Below are positions 8,223 through 15,049 of a stretch of DNA of 15,049 nt, in pieces. The position numbers and the translations under genes were made by a program. The stretch spans positions 206,059 through 221,107 of the forward strand of contig NW_019091720.1 in the NCBI RefSeq assembly GCF_001949145.1, written 5' to 3'. The DNA is from Acanthaster planci (taxonomy: Eukaryota > Echinodermata > Asteroidea > Valvatida > Acanthasteridae). The notes beneath the pieces are model-generated. The model made no database searches, had not been told where the DNA came from, and saw nothing but the letters and a program-made list of their open reading frames with translations. Within the stretch, counting starts at the first letter, position 1. Every line of letters starts with the position of its first letter.

Positions 8223-11200
8223 GGACTGCATAACATGCAACCATGGTACACGTAACTGATCAATGCAGCGTGTGCTGCAAATCAATTGATAAGTCTGATT
8301 GGCACCATTATTGTGGAACATGTAAAAACTGCTTTCCTGACATATTACCATTTAACCATCTTTCACCTCAAGACTTTGATCTATTAATTTTTGAATTTAA
8401 AACTAATACTAAAGCGGATAGAGACCGTCTAAAAAATCTAAAATTTAACCCATTTACGTCCAACGAAGAAGTTGCTGGCAATATTGATCTTGATCCTGAC
8501 ATAAATTACTGTGCTACCAAATACAGCATCTCGGACTATCTTTTGCCGGACCAATTTGTCAAAATATGCAATTTAATTAGTAGTAAAAAAACACTTTTTC
8601 GTGTTTTCACCAAAATACTCTAAGCCTAAGCAAAAACATTGATAAAATAACTGATTTTATAAGCATACTTAACTTTCAATTCAAAGTGATTGGTTTCAGT
8701 GAAACTTGGTTAACTAATTATAGTTCATGTACATAAAAGATTATTCATGTGTAAAGGAAAACCGGCAAAACAGGTCAGGTGGTAGTGTTACACTATATGT
8801 GCATAATTCCATCAATTTTTCTCGCCGTAATGACTTATCATTGAATTGCGCTGAATCTGAGTCATTGTTTCTTGAAATACCTTCTAATGAAAGTAAAACC
8901 ATTACTGTTGGAATAATTTATAAACCGCCTTAATCTAAAATCAATGAATATATTGATCACCTTGACCCCATCTAAGCCAACATACATGTAAACCAGGAAA
9001 ACAAAATTGCCTTCATTATGGGCGATTTTACTATTGACTTATTAAATTATAAAGATTATAATCCAACTCGGAATTTCATTAACTCTATTTTTAGCCACTC
9101 TTATTTACCACTGATAGACAGACCAACTCGCATAACGCCTACAACTGCTACTTTAATGGACAATATTATATCCAATAGTATTGGGTTTATCCGAGGGTTT
9201 ACTCAGAGCAGTATTCTGTACAGTGATAATTCAGACCATTTACCGATCTATCAGATATCTTCTCTTTATACCGGTACTAACAAATGCAATAATAACATGC
9301 ATTCATATAGACATAATACAGCTGATAAACTGGAAAGATTTAGAATCAAGTTGAATAATGCAAACTGGAACATTGCATGAACGCATGATCCTAATCTTGC
9401 CTTTTAATAATTTTCACTTTGAATTTTTAAAAATATTTTAGAATAGCTTTCCACTGAAGAAAACGAATAAAATATTCGATGGAGTCTTGAATTCAATTAA
9501 TCACAAAAATAAACTCTACGAACAATATCTGAAAAATCCATCAAATAACAAGTGTATCAAATACAAGACATTTTGCAACAAATTAAATGATATTATTAAG
9601 ATTATTAAATCAAAGTTTTATCAAGATAATTTGAAAAAGCAAAAATTAATGCTAGAAGAACATGGGGCATAATTAACTCCTTATTGAATAAAAACAACCA
9701 GAAGAAATATCCTTCGGGGTTCAATTTAGATGGAAACCTTTCAAATGAGCCTTGGGAAATTTCAAATGCATTTAATTACTACTTCATGCAAATAGGTCCT
9801 TCTCTCAGCCGAAATATTCCACAAGCTAAAGTCAGTTATGAGAAATACTTGACTGACCCTAATCTTTTTTAACCCGACAACCAAAACAGAGATTCACGAA
9901 ACAGTCTTAAAATTTCAAAGCAACAAGTCTCCGGACTTGGATGGAGTCAAACCAGGGCTGCAAAAATCCATCGTAACTACCATTAAGTTACATTTTTAAC
10001 TTGTCTCTATCCAAGGGAATTTTTCCAGATAGATTAAAAATTGCTAAAGTTACCCCTATATTTAAAAAAAACAACCCCACCGAGCTTGGTAATTATAGAC
10101 CAATTTCTGTGCTATCCTGTTTCCTGTTTTCCAAAATTTTTGAAAAACTTGTTTACAATAGGACAGTGAAATTTCAAGACAAATATAACCTTATTTCTGA
10201 TCATCAATATGGTTTTCGACCAGGTTTCTCCACTTCAAAGGCACTTACGACTTAGCAGACAAAGTTGTCAAAACCTTTGAGGAGAATGCTTTTTCAATTG
10301 GAATTTTCTTAGATTTATCAAAAGCATTTGATACTATCAATCACGTCTTGACAGAGAGAAATTTTTAACACCCCCCACCAAACAAAACTTTCCAATGCTG
10401 TGGCCAAGTCAATGCGCTGTGCACACGACAACTCATTCAGTGTACTTTATTAAATTTGTGCATTGTTTTAGTTGCCAGTCCAGAATCCCTCCGTTGATCA
10501 TCATTATTTTATTCTGCCACAGCGAACTGGAACCTGGGTACCCCCTTTGACCCCGGTACCCTGGCACACCTTGGTAACACACGGAATACTTCTTAAAAAA
10601 ATTAAATTATTATGGCATTCTGGAGGTTGCCCTTCAGTGGTTTGTGAGTTATTTAAATAATCGTAAACAATGTACTAAATTCAACAATTGCCTGACTAGT
10701 TTGAAACCCATCTCATGCGGAGTACCCCAGGGCTCTCTACTGGGGCCTTTGCTCTTTTTAATTTATATTAATGATATCTCAAAAACATCAGACCTGTTAT
10801 CTTTTATATTATATGGCAAAGACACCAGTTTATTTTATTGAAACAAGGATATTAACTCTCTATATAATATTGTTAATACCGAATTGGTCAGTATATGTGA
10901 TTGGTTAAAAGCAAATCGTTTATCTCTTCATTTATCTAAATGTTATTATGTAATTTTCAGTAAGAGGAAAAAGAAGAATGGACACAACTTCAATATTTTA
11001 TTGGACAACACAATTGTAAAGAACGGAGAGAAGTTTAGGTTTTTAGGTGTCATCATCGATGACAAATTAACTTGGAAATTTCATATTAATGAGATTGCAA
11101 GTAAAGTTTCCAAGAGCATCGGAGTAATTAATAGATTAAAACATACTGTTCCATTTCAGGTATTAATTAATAATTACAGTTCATTGATACTTCCTTATTC

Positions 11201-11637
11201 TTCTTATTGTAATATTGTCTGGGGGAGTACATTCCCTACAAATCTATCTAAACTAATAAATCTGCAGAAAAAGTTGTTCGAATTATCACAAATTCGCCTT
11301 ATAGGGCCCAAAGTCAACCCCTGTTACCTGAGCTCAAATACTTAAGTATTACAAACTTAAACAAATATCAACAAGCGTTATTTATGTATAAGTTTAAAAA
11401 TAATTTGATGCCTGTAACAGATCCAAACATGTTTGTATTTAACTGTGGCTTGCATAAATACAGCACTCAACCAAGCTTCATTTTCAGATACCGCAACACA
11501 GAACTTCTGCCTATCAATTTAACATTAAATACTCTGGTCCCAAACTTTGGAATACTCTACAATCCTCAGTAAGATTTTCAAGATCATAAACCATCTTTAA
11601 GCGGCAACTTAAGATCTTCTCATGTAAAGCAACATAA
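8223..11637 (+). pseudogene. LINE ORF2: PHD-like finger, AP-like endonuclease, reverse transcriptase; disrupted
   Basis: The probable original start is the ATG at 8223 (MDCITCNHGTRN). One shift later comes a shortened Cys-rich PHD-like finger (CSVCCKSIDKSDWHHYC...). The endonuclease follows: VIGFSETWL (8687-8713, catalytic Glu), GGSVTLYVHN, GIIYKPP (before 8933), GDFTIDLL (from 9021; the usual Asn is Thr) and SDHLPIY (9231-9251). The reverse transcriptase follows: YRPISVLS, YGFRPGFST, FLDLSKAFDTINH (Asp at 10312-10314), GVPQGSLLGPLLF (about 10715-10760), then YGKD (10812-10823) where YADD or FADD is expected, and FRFLGVIIDD (11036 on). The C-terminus reads GPKLWNTL to FKRQLKIFSCKAT and ends at the TAA at 11635-11637. 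There are at least ten stops or frameshifts and a 238-base insertion, so it is dead. The length without the insertion is about 1,060 codons, normal for the group. Confidence 0.88.
10346..10583. mobile_element. Nested 238-base insertion inside the LINE reverse transcriptase, CACG duplication
   Basis: The RT frame reads LSKAFDTINH up to 10344 and resumes as GILLKKI from 10583, where family members are continuous. The foreign stretch is flanked by CACG at 10342-10345 and 10580-10583, consistent with a 4-base target-site duplication. It begins CTTGACAGAGAG after the duplication and has a GGGTACC/GGTACCC inverted pair near its right side (10536-10542 and 10555-10561). Terminal inverted repeats are weak at best, and there is no reading frame of note. 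It must be younger than the LINE copy it interrupts. Its class is not recognised. Confidence 0.6.
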
Positions 11638-11911
11638 TTTTCAATGTCACAATGACTACTTCTGATCATATTCGTAGCCATGAAAGTTAACTTAACCTTT
11701 TTTTTTCATAGTCCATCCTCAACAATCATTCTATAATTGCTTAGAGCTACAATTATTTGTTGTTTCTTATAGTAATATGTATGTATGTTTTGTTTAAGGG
11801 CATGCCTGACACAAGCTTTGCTTTTAAGGTGTTGCCACCTCTCCTGGCATATACATTAATATTTCTGCCACCAGAGGAAATAAATGTGTGTGTGATTGAT
11901 TGAAAAAAAAA
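11638..11911 (+). other. LINE 3' UTR, AATAAA signal and tail
   Basis: After the ORF2 stop comes a non-coding tail with an AT-rich part. A compact segment follows (about 11799-11885: AAGGGCATGCC...CAAGCTTTGCTTTTAAGGTGTTGCC...) that may form a stem. The AATAAA signal is at 11879-11884, then a TGTGTGTG and GATTGATTGA short-repeat tail, and finally A9 at 11903-11911. Short-repeat or A-rich tails fit CR1/L2-type elements. The sequence after 11911 no longer looks like the LINE. Confidence 0.7.
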
Positions 11912-12993
11912 GGGGGGTAATTTGGCAAAGAGAAAACATTGCGATTGGAATGAAGACCAGTAAATATTTCCAGCTTGGCTATCAAAGAGCTGGGGGAGGA
12001 AGTTCCTCGTCTACAACCAATCAGGGATTGCCCTTCTAATGGAACTCCCTTTCAAACAACAAATCAGTAACGTACTACCAAACACTAGCATGGGCACTGG
12101 TGCCATGTTCATTTTCAGTGCATGCATGTGGTCATGACTATCAATTTCCAGATAGTCGACTAGTCGTGATACAGCGATTAGTTCCACTGTGCCCCGACTA
12201 GTGGCTGGAACTCATACGTAGCACATAGCCTGCACATAGGGTGCACTTGTGAATCACTTTCCACCTCCGACAAAATGGCCGAGAAAATGTCAAAAGGGCC
12301 TATTAAATGATTAAGAAGTATACCTACCGGTACAATTTCAGCTCATACAATCCAGTGGATGTCTGACTTTCCTCTATGGTCAGACTATGCCCCGGACACC
12401 CCGGATAAACGTGTTCAAAAGAAATCACTATCAATCGGGACAGGGCCCAGTATATGACGAACGAGTATATTCTCAAGGTTGGGAGGTACACTTCACAAAT
12501 AGTGAAGCGTGCAATGTAGGTCTAAAGGGAAAATCTGAATTGACTCAAACTCTTAACATTTACATCAAATGTGCCTGAAATTTCACTATTTATACGCTAT
12601 GAACATTTTCACACTGTAGTGAAAAGGTTTTAGGAATTTCTATCACGTTGCTGCCAAAACAGAAGGAAAACATACAATCCCAATACAAAGTGAATGGAGA
12701 GTTGCCCCTTTGACCAGACATGAGTGCATTAAATCATGGAACAACTTGAGCGAGAATGTCAGACCCCGTTTACTTTACGGATGTAAAGTTAAGCCATTAT
12801 TATTATCTATTCATGCTAATCTTTTTCATCACATACAAGATTGGCATTGGAAAGGCAAAAGCGATAACAATCAGTGAATCACTGTGGCCAAAGACACTGC
12901 CACTCCAAATTAAGTTGTATAGGCCCTATAGAGTAAATAAATTTTAATTTAGGCCTAATTAATTTTTTTCTAGCTAACGGCTGTTTGCCTTAC

Positions 12994-13153
12994 CAGCAGA
13001 AGTAGCATTCGTGAACGGCCAAGTATTTACAACTAATGGTAAATACTGAAAGTCACCCCTTTGAGTGTTGGTCATTGCCCCCTGAGCAGTCTTACTCTTA
13101 GTTAAACACACGATGAAAAGCAGCAGGTTCACCACGTACGTTAACACAACCAT
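12994..13153 (-). CDS. AGA: Aspartylglucosaminidase (AGA), exon 1: start codon, signal peptide, NTWPF motif
   Basis: This is the first coding exon of N4-(beta-N-acetylglucosaminyl)-L-asparaginase. The enzyme is a lysosomal Ntn-hydrolase that cleaves the GlcNAc-Asn bond in the last steps of glycoprotein breakdown. Translation from the ATG at 13153 (A at -3, G at +4, a strong context) gives 53 codons plus one base. Residues 1 to about 25 form a hydrophobic signal peptide (MVVLTYVVNLLLFIVCL...). The mature start then carries PLVVNTWPFTNATSA at residues 39-53, which matches the human PLVVNTWPFKNATEA segment. The tryptophan of NTWPF belongs to the substrate pocket in the known family, and the NAT sequon is the glycosylated site in the human enzyme. 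The exon ends in G|GTAAGG (donor GT at 12993-12992), phase 1. No in-frame upstream ATG was found in about 80 bases. Identification is firm; the signal cleavage site is not determined. Confidence 0.94.
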
Positions 13154-13300
13154 GATGTGCGAGCTGCAGCAGCCGACGGGTGAAATATCAATGCAATCAG
13201 TTAGTTCTTTACCCTTACACGTTAGCTCCTTATACGCACGTGAAGCCCAACCGTGGCGTGTATGTATTGCGCATGTCCAATGTAATATTAGACTCGTCTA
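13154..13300 (-). promoter_or_regulatory. AGA: Presumptive AGA promoter and 5' UTR
   Basis: This is the region immediately upstream of the AGA start codon. Read on the minus strand it contains TTCACGTGCGTATAAGGAG (13245-13227), which joins a CACGTG E-box (13242-13237) and a TATA-like TATAAG (13234-13229), about 76-90 bases before the ATG. An RNA start near 13200 would be consistent. Further upstream lie a TGCGCATG word resembling half of an NRF1 site and a CCAAT word on the plus strand (13277-13281). All of this is motif reading: no transcript evidence is available, and a further non-coding 5' exon is not excluded. Confidence 0.35.
13236..13243 (-). promoter_or_regulatory. CACGTG E-box, CLEAR-like (TCACGTGC)
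   Basis: On the minus strand this reads TCACGTGC. It matches the core and one flank of the CLEAR element (GTCACGTGAC) bound by TFEB/TFE3/MITF, which drive lysosomal genes in vertebrates; related factors (HLH-30, Mitf) act in worms and flies. It sits 84-91 bases before the start codon of a lysosomal hydrolase gene. The match is 7 of 8 over the inner octamer TCACGTGA, so a chance E-box cannot be ruled out. Confidence 0.35.
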
Positions 13301-14190
13301 GCAGCCGTTCATCGGTAATACAAATACATCAATAGTAAAAACACCACCAGCTTCTGCGAACAGAGCCTGGAAGTTGACCCCTGATGGCGCGTTTCCGGAC
13401 CCGTGGATAGGAAAAATAGCGTGCAAAGATTATAGAAATTTGTAATATTTGTTCGTTCAGTTTCTTCTTTAAATATCTAGCTTGGAAAAAGGGCTATGAA
13501 AAATATTTGCTAGTATATCAACTTATAGAAACTGAAAAATTACCTGACCTAAAAGAGAAATATCCTGCCCAAAATTGACCCATCACTTCTGAAAATCTAA
13601 AATACATGAAGAACAGTGCAATACAGCACCCTCGTACGCAGATGAATATTTACGGTTTGAGATTTTATGGCATTCTGTGTGTAAAACCAAAGTAAAAACA
13701 GATCAAAATATTTTGCATATTTTGATAATTAATACGGAAATAAACATAAAGCATTATTCTTCTATTACGAATGATTTTAACTAACGTTTGCTGAAACAAA
13801 TGCGTGATGTCAATTCAACGGAATCTGGAACCCATCGACTGCATGCAAGTAGGTAAATCTTTGCAAGGTTGTACAATCTCGTTTTCAAGAAAGCACGACG
13901 AATGAAAATAAACGTGCATAAACAAGGACCCAGGTGCGATATCACCGGAAGTGAAAGGTCGTTAATAGAATTCGTTTTTACCCATCTCCAGGTGACTTCT
14001 CCAAAAAAATACTTGATGAAGACAACGGTAAAATTCCAACATGAGTGTTTCATGGGGTGGTTTCAGTCAGGAATTATTTTTCCAAAAATTATCGATCGTG
14101 ATAGGACGGCCCAATGTAAAATCCTCATAGGCGGAACGCGCAAGGGTTCCGGAAGCTCGCTGCGTGACCTTTCACTTTCAGGCTCTACTG
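13301..14190. other. AGA 5' flank without a recognised gene
   Basis: This region is AT-rich with no supported coding exon. A 119-codon plus-strand open stretch at 13869-14228 overlaps a minus-strand one, and neither shows a domain or a sensible composition, so both are left out. No divergent gene is evident. Confidence 0.5.
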
Positions 14191-14193
14191 CGG

Positions 14194-14252
14194 TAACCAA
14201 GCGGTTACGGCGCGCTAGTGGTTTGTGATCTGTGGGTTGTGGGCTCGAATCC
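14194..14252 (+). repeat. tRNA-derived, SINE-like head with A and B boxes
   Basis: TAACCAAGCGG (14194-14204) fits an RNA polymerase III A box except for one base, and GGCTCGAATCC (14242-14252) fits the B box GGTTCGANTCC except for one base. They lie 48 bases apart start to start, in the normal range for tRNA promoters. The part between (GCGCTAG, TTTGTGATCT, GGTTGTGGG) resembles the anticodon arm and variable region of a tRNA, with GTG in the loop position. The acceptor stem does not close, so it is not a working tRNA gene; a SINE head is the best reading. The SINE body and tail on its right are not recognised. Confidence 0.55.
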
Positions 14253-14357
14253 TGTGTGGAAATGGTGGAAATTGTGTCCATATGTGTGCATGGGTCCGTG
14301 TACATACCGTCCAATCGTTTTCCAATTCAAAATATTGTTACAAAAAACGAAAAATAA

Positions 14358-14960
14358 ACCCTTTCCAATTTCTTGTTTTGATTTTTCAAAAACCAAAATA
14401 GGAATTTCACCCTATTTACCATTGACAGTTTTTGATTCAAAAGATGAACCCAGGAAAACCAAAACTTTTTTCCAGTTACCATGTTTGAAGATTCAAATAG
14501 AAGCCAACAATTAAAATTTATTTACCAATTACTCTTTTGACATCTGTAAAGACAGAGAAAAAACAACAAACCTTTTGCTAAATACCATTTTTTGTCTGCA
14601 AAATAAAAACAAGACAAAAGAAACCCTTTAACAATGATCGCTTTTGCAATTAGAATAAAACAACAGAAAGCCAAACCTTTACCAAAGACCATTTTTAAGA
14701 TAAAGAGGTAGAAATGGGAAAAGGAACCCTTTACCTTCATACCAATTAAAACTGTGTCTTAAGTAACAAGAATGAAATAAGCTCTTTAATCTACACCGTT
14801 GTGGAATCTTACAAACGAAACTAAACCCTTAATCAAGTACCGTTCTGGGGTCTTTTTGAAGCAAAAAGGAAATATAAACCGTTTACCATATACCGTTGCA
14901 AAATCTTTGTGAAGAAAAAAGAAGACATTAAGCCTTTATCGTTGATTGTATCCAAGTTCG
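14358..14960. repeat. Diverged tandem array, about 53-base period, 11-12 units
   Basis: A motif close to ACCCTTTACCAA.TACC begins units at about 14358, 14409, 14464, 14514, 14570, 14623, 14675, 14726, 14780, 14825, 14878 and 14931, with spacings mostly 50-56 bases (one 45). After the motif each unit has a T-rich part (often a form of GTTTTGAATCTTT) and then an A-rich part with GAAG or ACAA words. Units differ strongly from one another, so the array is old. The plus strand is A-rich. On the minus strand a partly open frame repeats GKGL/AKGL words with a step of 17-18 residues. I read this as a by-product of a period near 54 rather than a gene. Confidence 0.7.
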
Positions 14961-15030
14961 GCCGCGCTCGAGTTTCTTTGGGTTTAATCAAGTAAAGGGC
15001 ATAGTATGGTGTACTATTTACGACAAACAT

Positions 15031-15049
15031 TTCTCTCTCTCTTGCCTCT
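15031..15049 (+). repeat. CT-rich microsatellite start at right edge
   Basis: The window ends in TCTCTCTCTCTTGCCTCT, a pyrimidine-rich simple repeat that probably continues beyond the edge. Confidence 0.5.

Larger units (their letters stand above)
7085..11911 (+). mobile_element. Degenerate LINE with L1-like ORF1 and CR1/L2-like ORF2, antisense to AGA
   Basis: This is a non-LTR retrotransposon of nearly full length. In order it carries an ORF1 with an L1-ORF1p-like nucleic-acid-binding domain, a spacer of about 340 bases, an ORF2 with PHD-like finger, endonuclease and reverse transcriptase, a short 3' UTR, an AATAAA signal and an A-rich tail. Both ORFs are broken by several stops and frameshifts. 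The left border is set at the ORF1 start; the true 5' UTR start, probably some tens to hundreds of bases to the left, cannot be seen. The RT wording (YRPISVLS, LSKAFDTINH, GVPQGSLLGPLLFLIYIND, FRFLGVIIDD) and the absence of an RNase H domain point to the CR1/L2/Rex1 group of the Jockey superfamily; the exact clade is uncertain. It sits inside AGA intron 1 in the opposite orientation. Confidence 0.88.
6335..12993 (-). other. AGA intron 1 (6,659 bases), hosting a LINE
   Basis: The intron is bounded by the donor GTAAGG at its 12993 end and the acceptor TTTTAATAG at its 6335 end. An antisense LINE occupies 7085-11911 and possibly some bases to its left. The stretch 6335-7084 is AT-rich and shows no coding signal that I trust; its right part may be LINE 5' UTR. 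The stretch 11912-12993 holds no recognisable gene. It contains a CGACTAGTCG palindrome (12157-12166) partly repeated inverted at 12195-12202, and a TTTTCAC/GTGAAAA hairpin (12606-12625). A 63-codon open stretch at 12387-12578 looks like chance. Confidence 0.85.

Noticed and set aside
12606-12625. TTTTCAC/GTGAAAA hairpin
   Set aside because: A 7-base stem of this kind is expected by chance in AT-rich intron sequence; no neighbouring signal gives it a role.
13781-14228. Overlapping plus and minus open stretches in the AGA 5' flank
   Set aside because: Neither has recognisable motifs. The plus one runs into the tRNA-like repeat and the minus one is hydrophobic and Cys-rich without pattern. Likely chance.
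14194-14252. A working tRNA-His gene
   Set aside because: The boxes are good, but the acceptor stem does not pair and there is no terminator-like T run at the right place.
14522-14740. Minus-strand 72-codon frame with a repeating GKGL/AKGL word
   Set aside because: The repeat follows directly from the 53-base tandem array. The frame does not hold along the array, so it is not taken as a repeat protein.
14960-14972. GGCCGCGCTCGAG, resembling joined cloning sites
   Set aside because: It lacks a full NotI site or any vector flank and is followed by ordinary AT-rich sequence, so contamination is not supported.
1-15049. CRISPR arrays, bacterial operons, phage or defence systems
   Set aside because: None is present. 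Splice sites, introns and LINE content show that this is animal nuclear DNA.

Overview
This is eukaryotic genomic DNA, most likely from a marine invertebrate. It has spliced genes with GT-AG introns of several kilobases, dispersed transposon relics, AT-rich non-coding DNA, and frequent ACATGTA and TAGGCCT words. I associate those words with deuterostomes such as echinoderms, hemichordates and amphioxus, but that placement is inference. There are no bacterial operons, ribosome-binding sites or CRISPR arrays.

The only host gene I can name lies on the minus strand and runs across most of the window. It is the 5' half of aspartylglucosaminidase (AGA), the lysosomal N4-(beta-N-acetylglucosaminyl)-L-asparaginase. 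Three exons can be placed to the base: exon 1 (13153-12994; signal peptide and the NTWPF motif), exon 2 (6334-6229; [14 protein letters not shown]) and exon 3 (1759-1712; PDETGETTLDAMIMD). Their phases (1, then 2, then 2) join without a stop. The result is about 104 residues that align with the human enzyme with no gap from the NTWPF motif onward. The remaining exons, including the catalytic threonine, lie beyond the left edge. A presumptive promoter with a TATA-like box and an adjacent CACGTG E-box sits just upstream of the ATG, around 13228-13243.

Region by region on the plus coordinate: 1-1711 is AGA intron 3, with an unidentified exon-like reading frame on the minus strand (1040-520). 1760-6228 is intron 2. 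It holds two unidentified open stretches on the plus strand (2132-2563 and 3119-3520), two adjoining TTAA-flanked MITE-like elements (2816-3103) and a GC-rich block of degenerate tandem repeats (about 4381-4855). 6335-12993 is intron 1. It contains an almost full-length but dead LINE (7085-11911) in antisense orientation to AGA. The LINE has an L1-ORF1p-like ORF1 and a CR1-like ORF2 (PHD-like finger, endonuclease, reverse transcriptase). It carries many frameshifts and stops, a mutated catalytic box and a 238-base nested insertion. 13154-15049 is the AGA 5' flank, with a tRNA-derived SINE-like head (about 14194-14252) and a strongly diverged tandem array of about 53-base units (14358-about 14960) near the right edge.

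No new multi-gene system is visible. The main points of interest are the AGA gene model recovered from short exons, its possible CLEAR-type promoter element, the three unassigned protein-like stretches in its introns, and the nested and tandem repeat structures.
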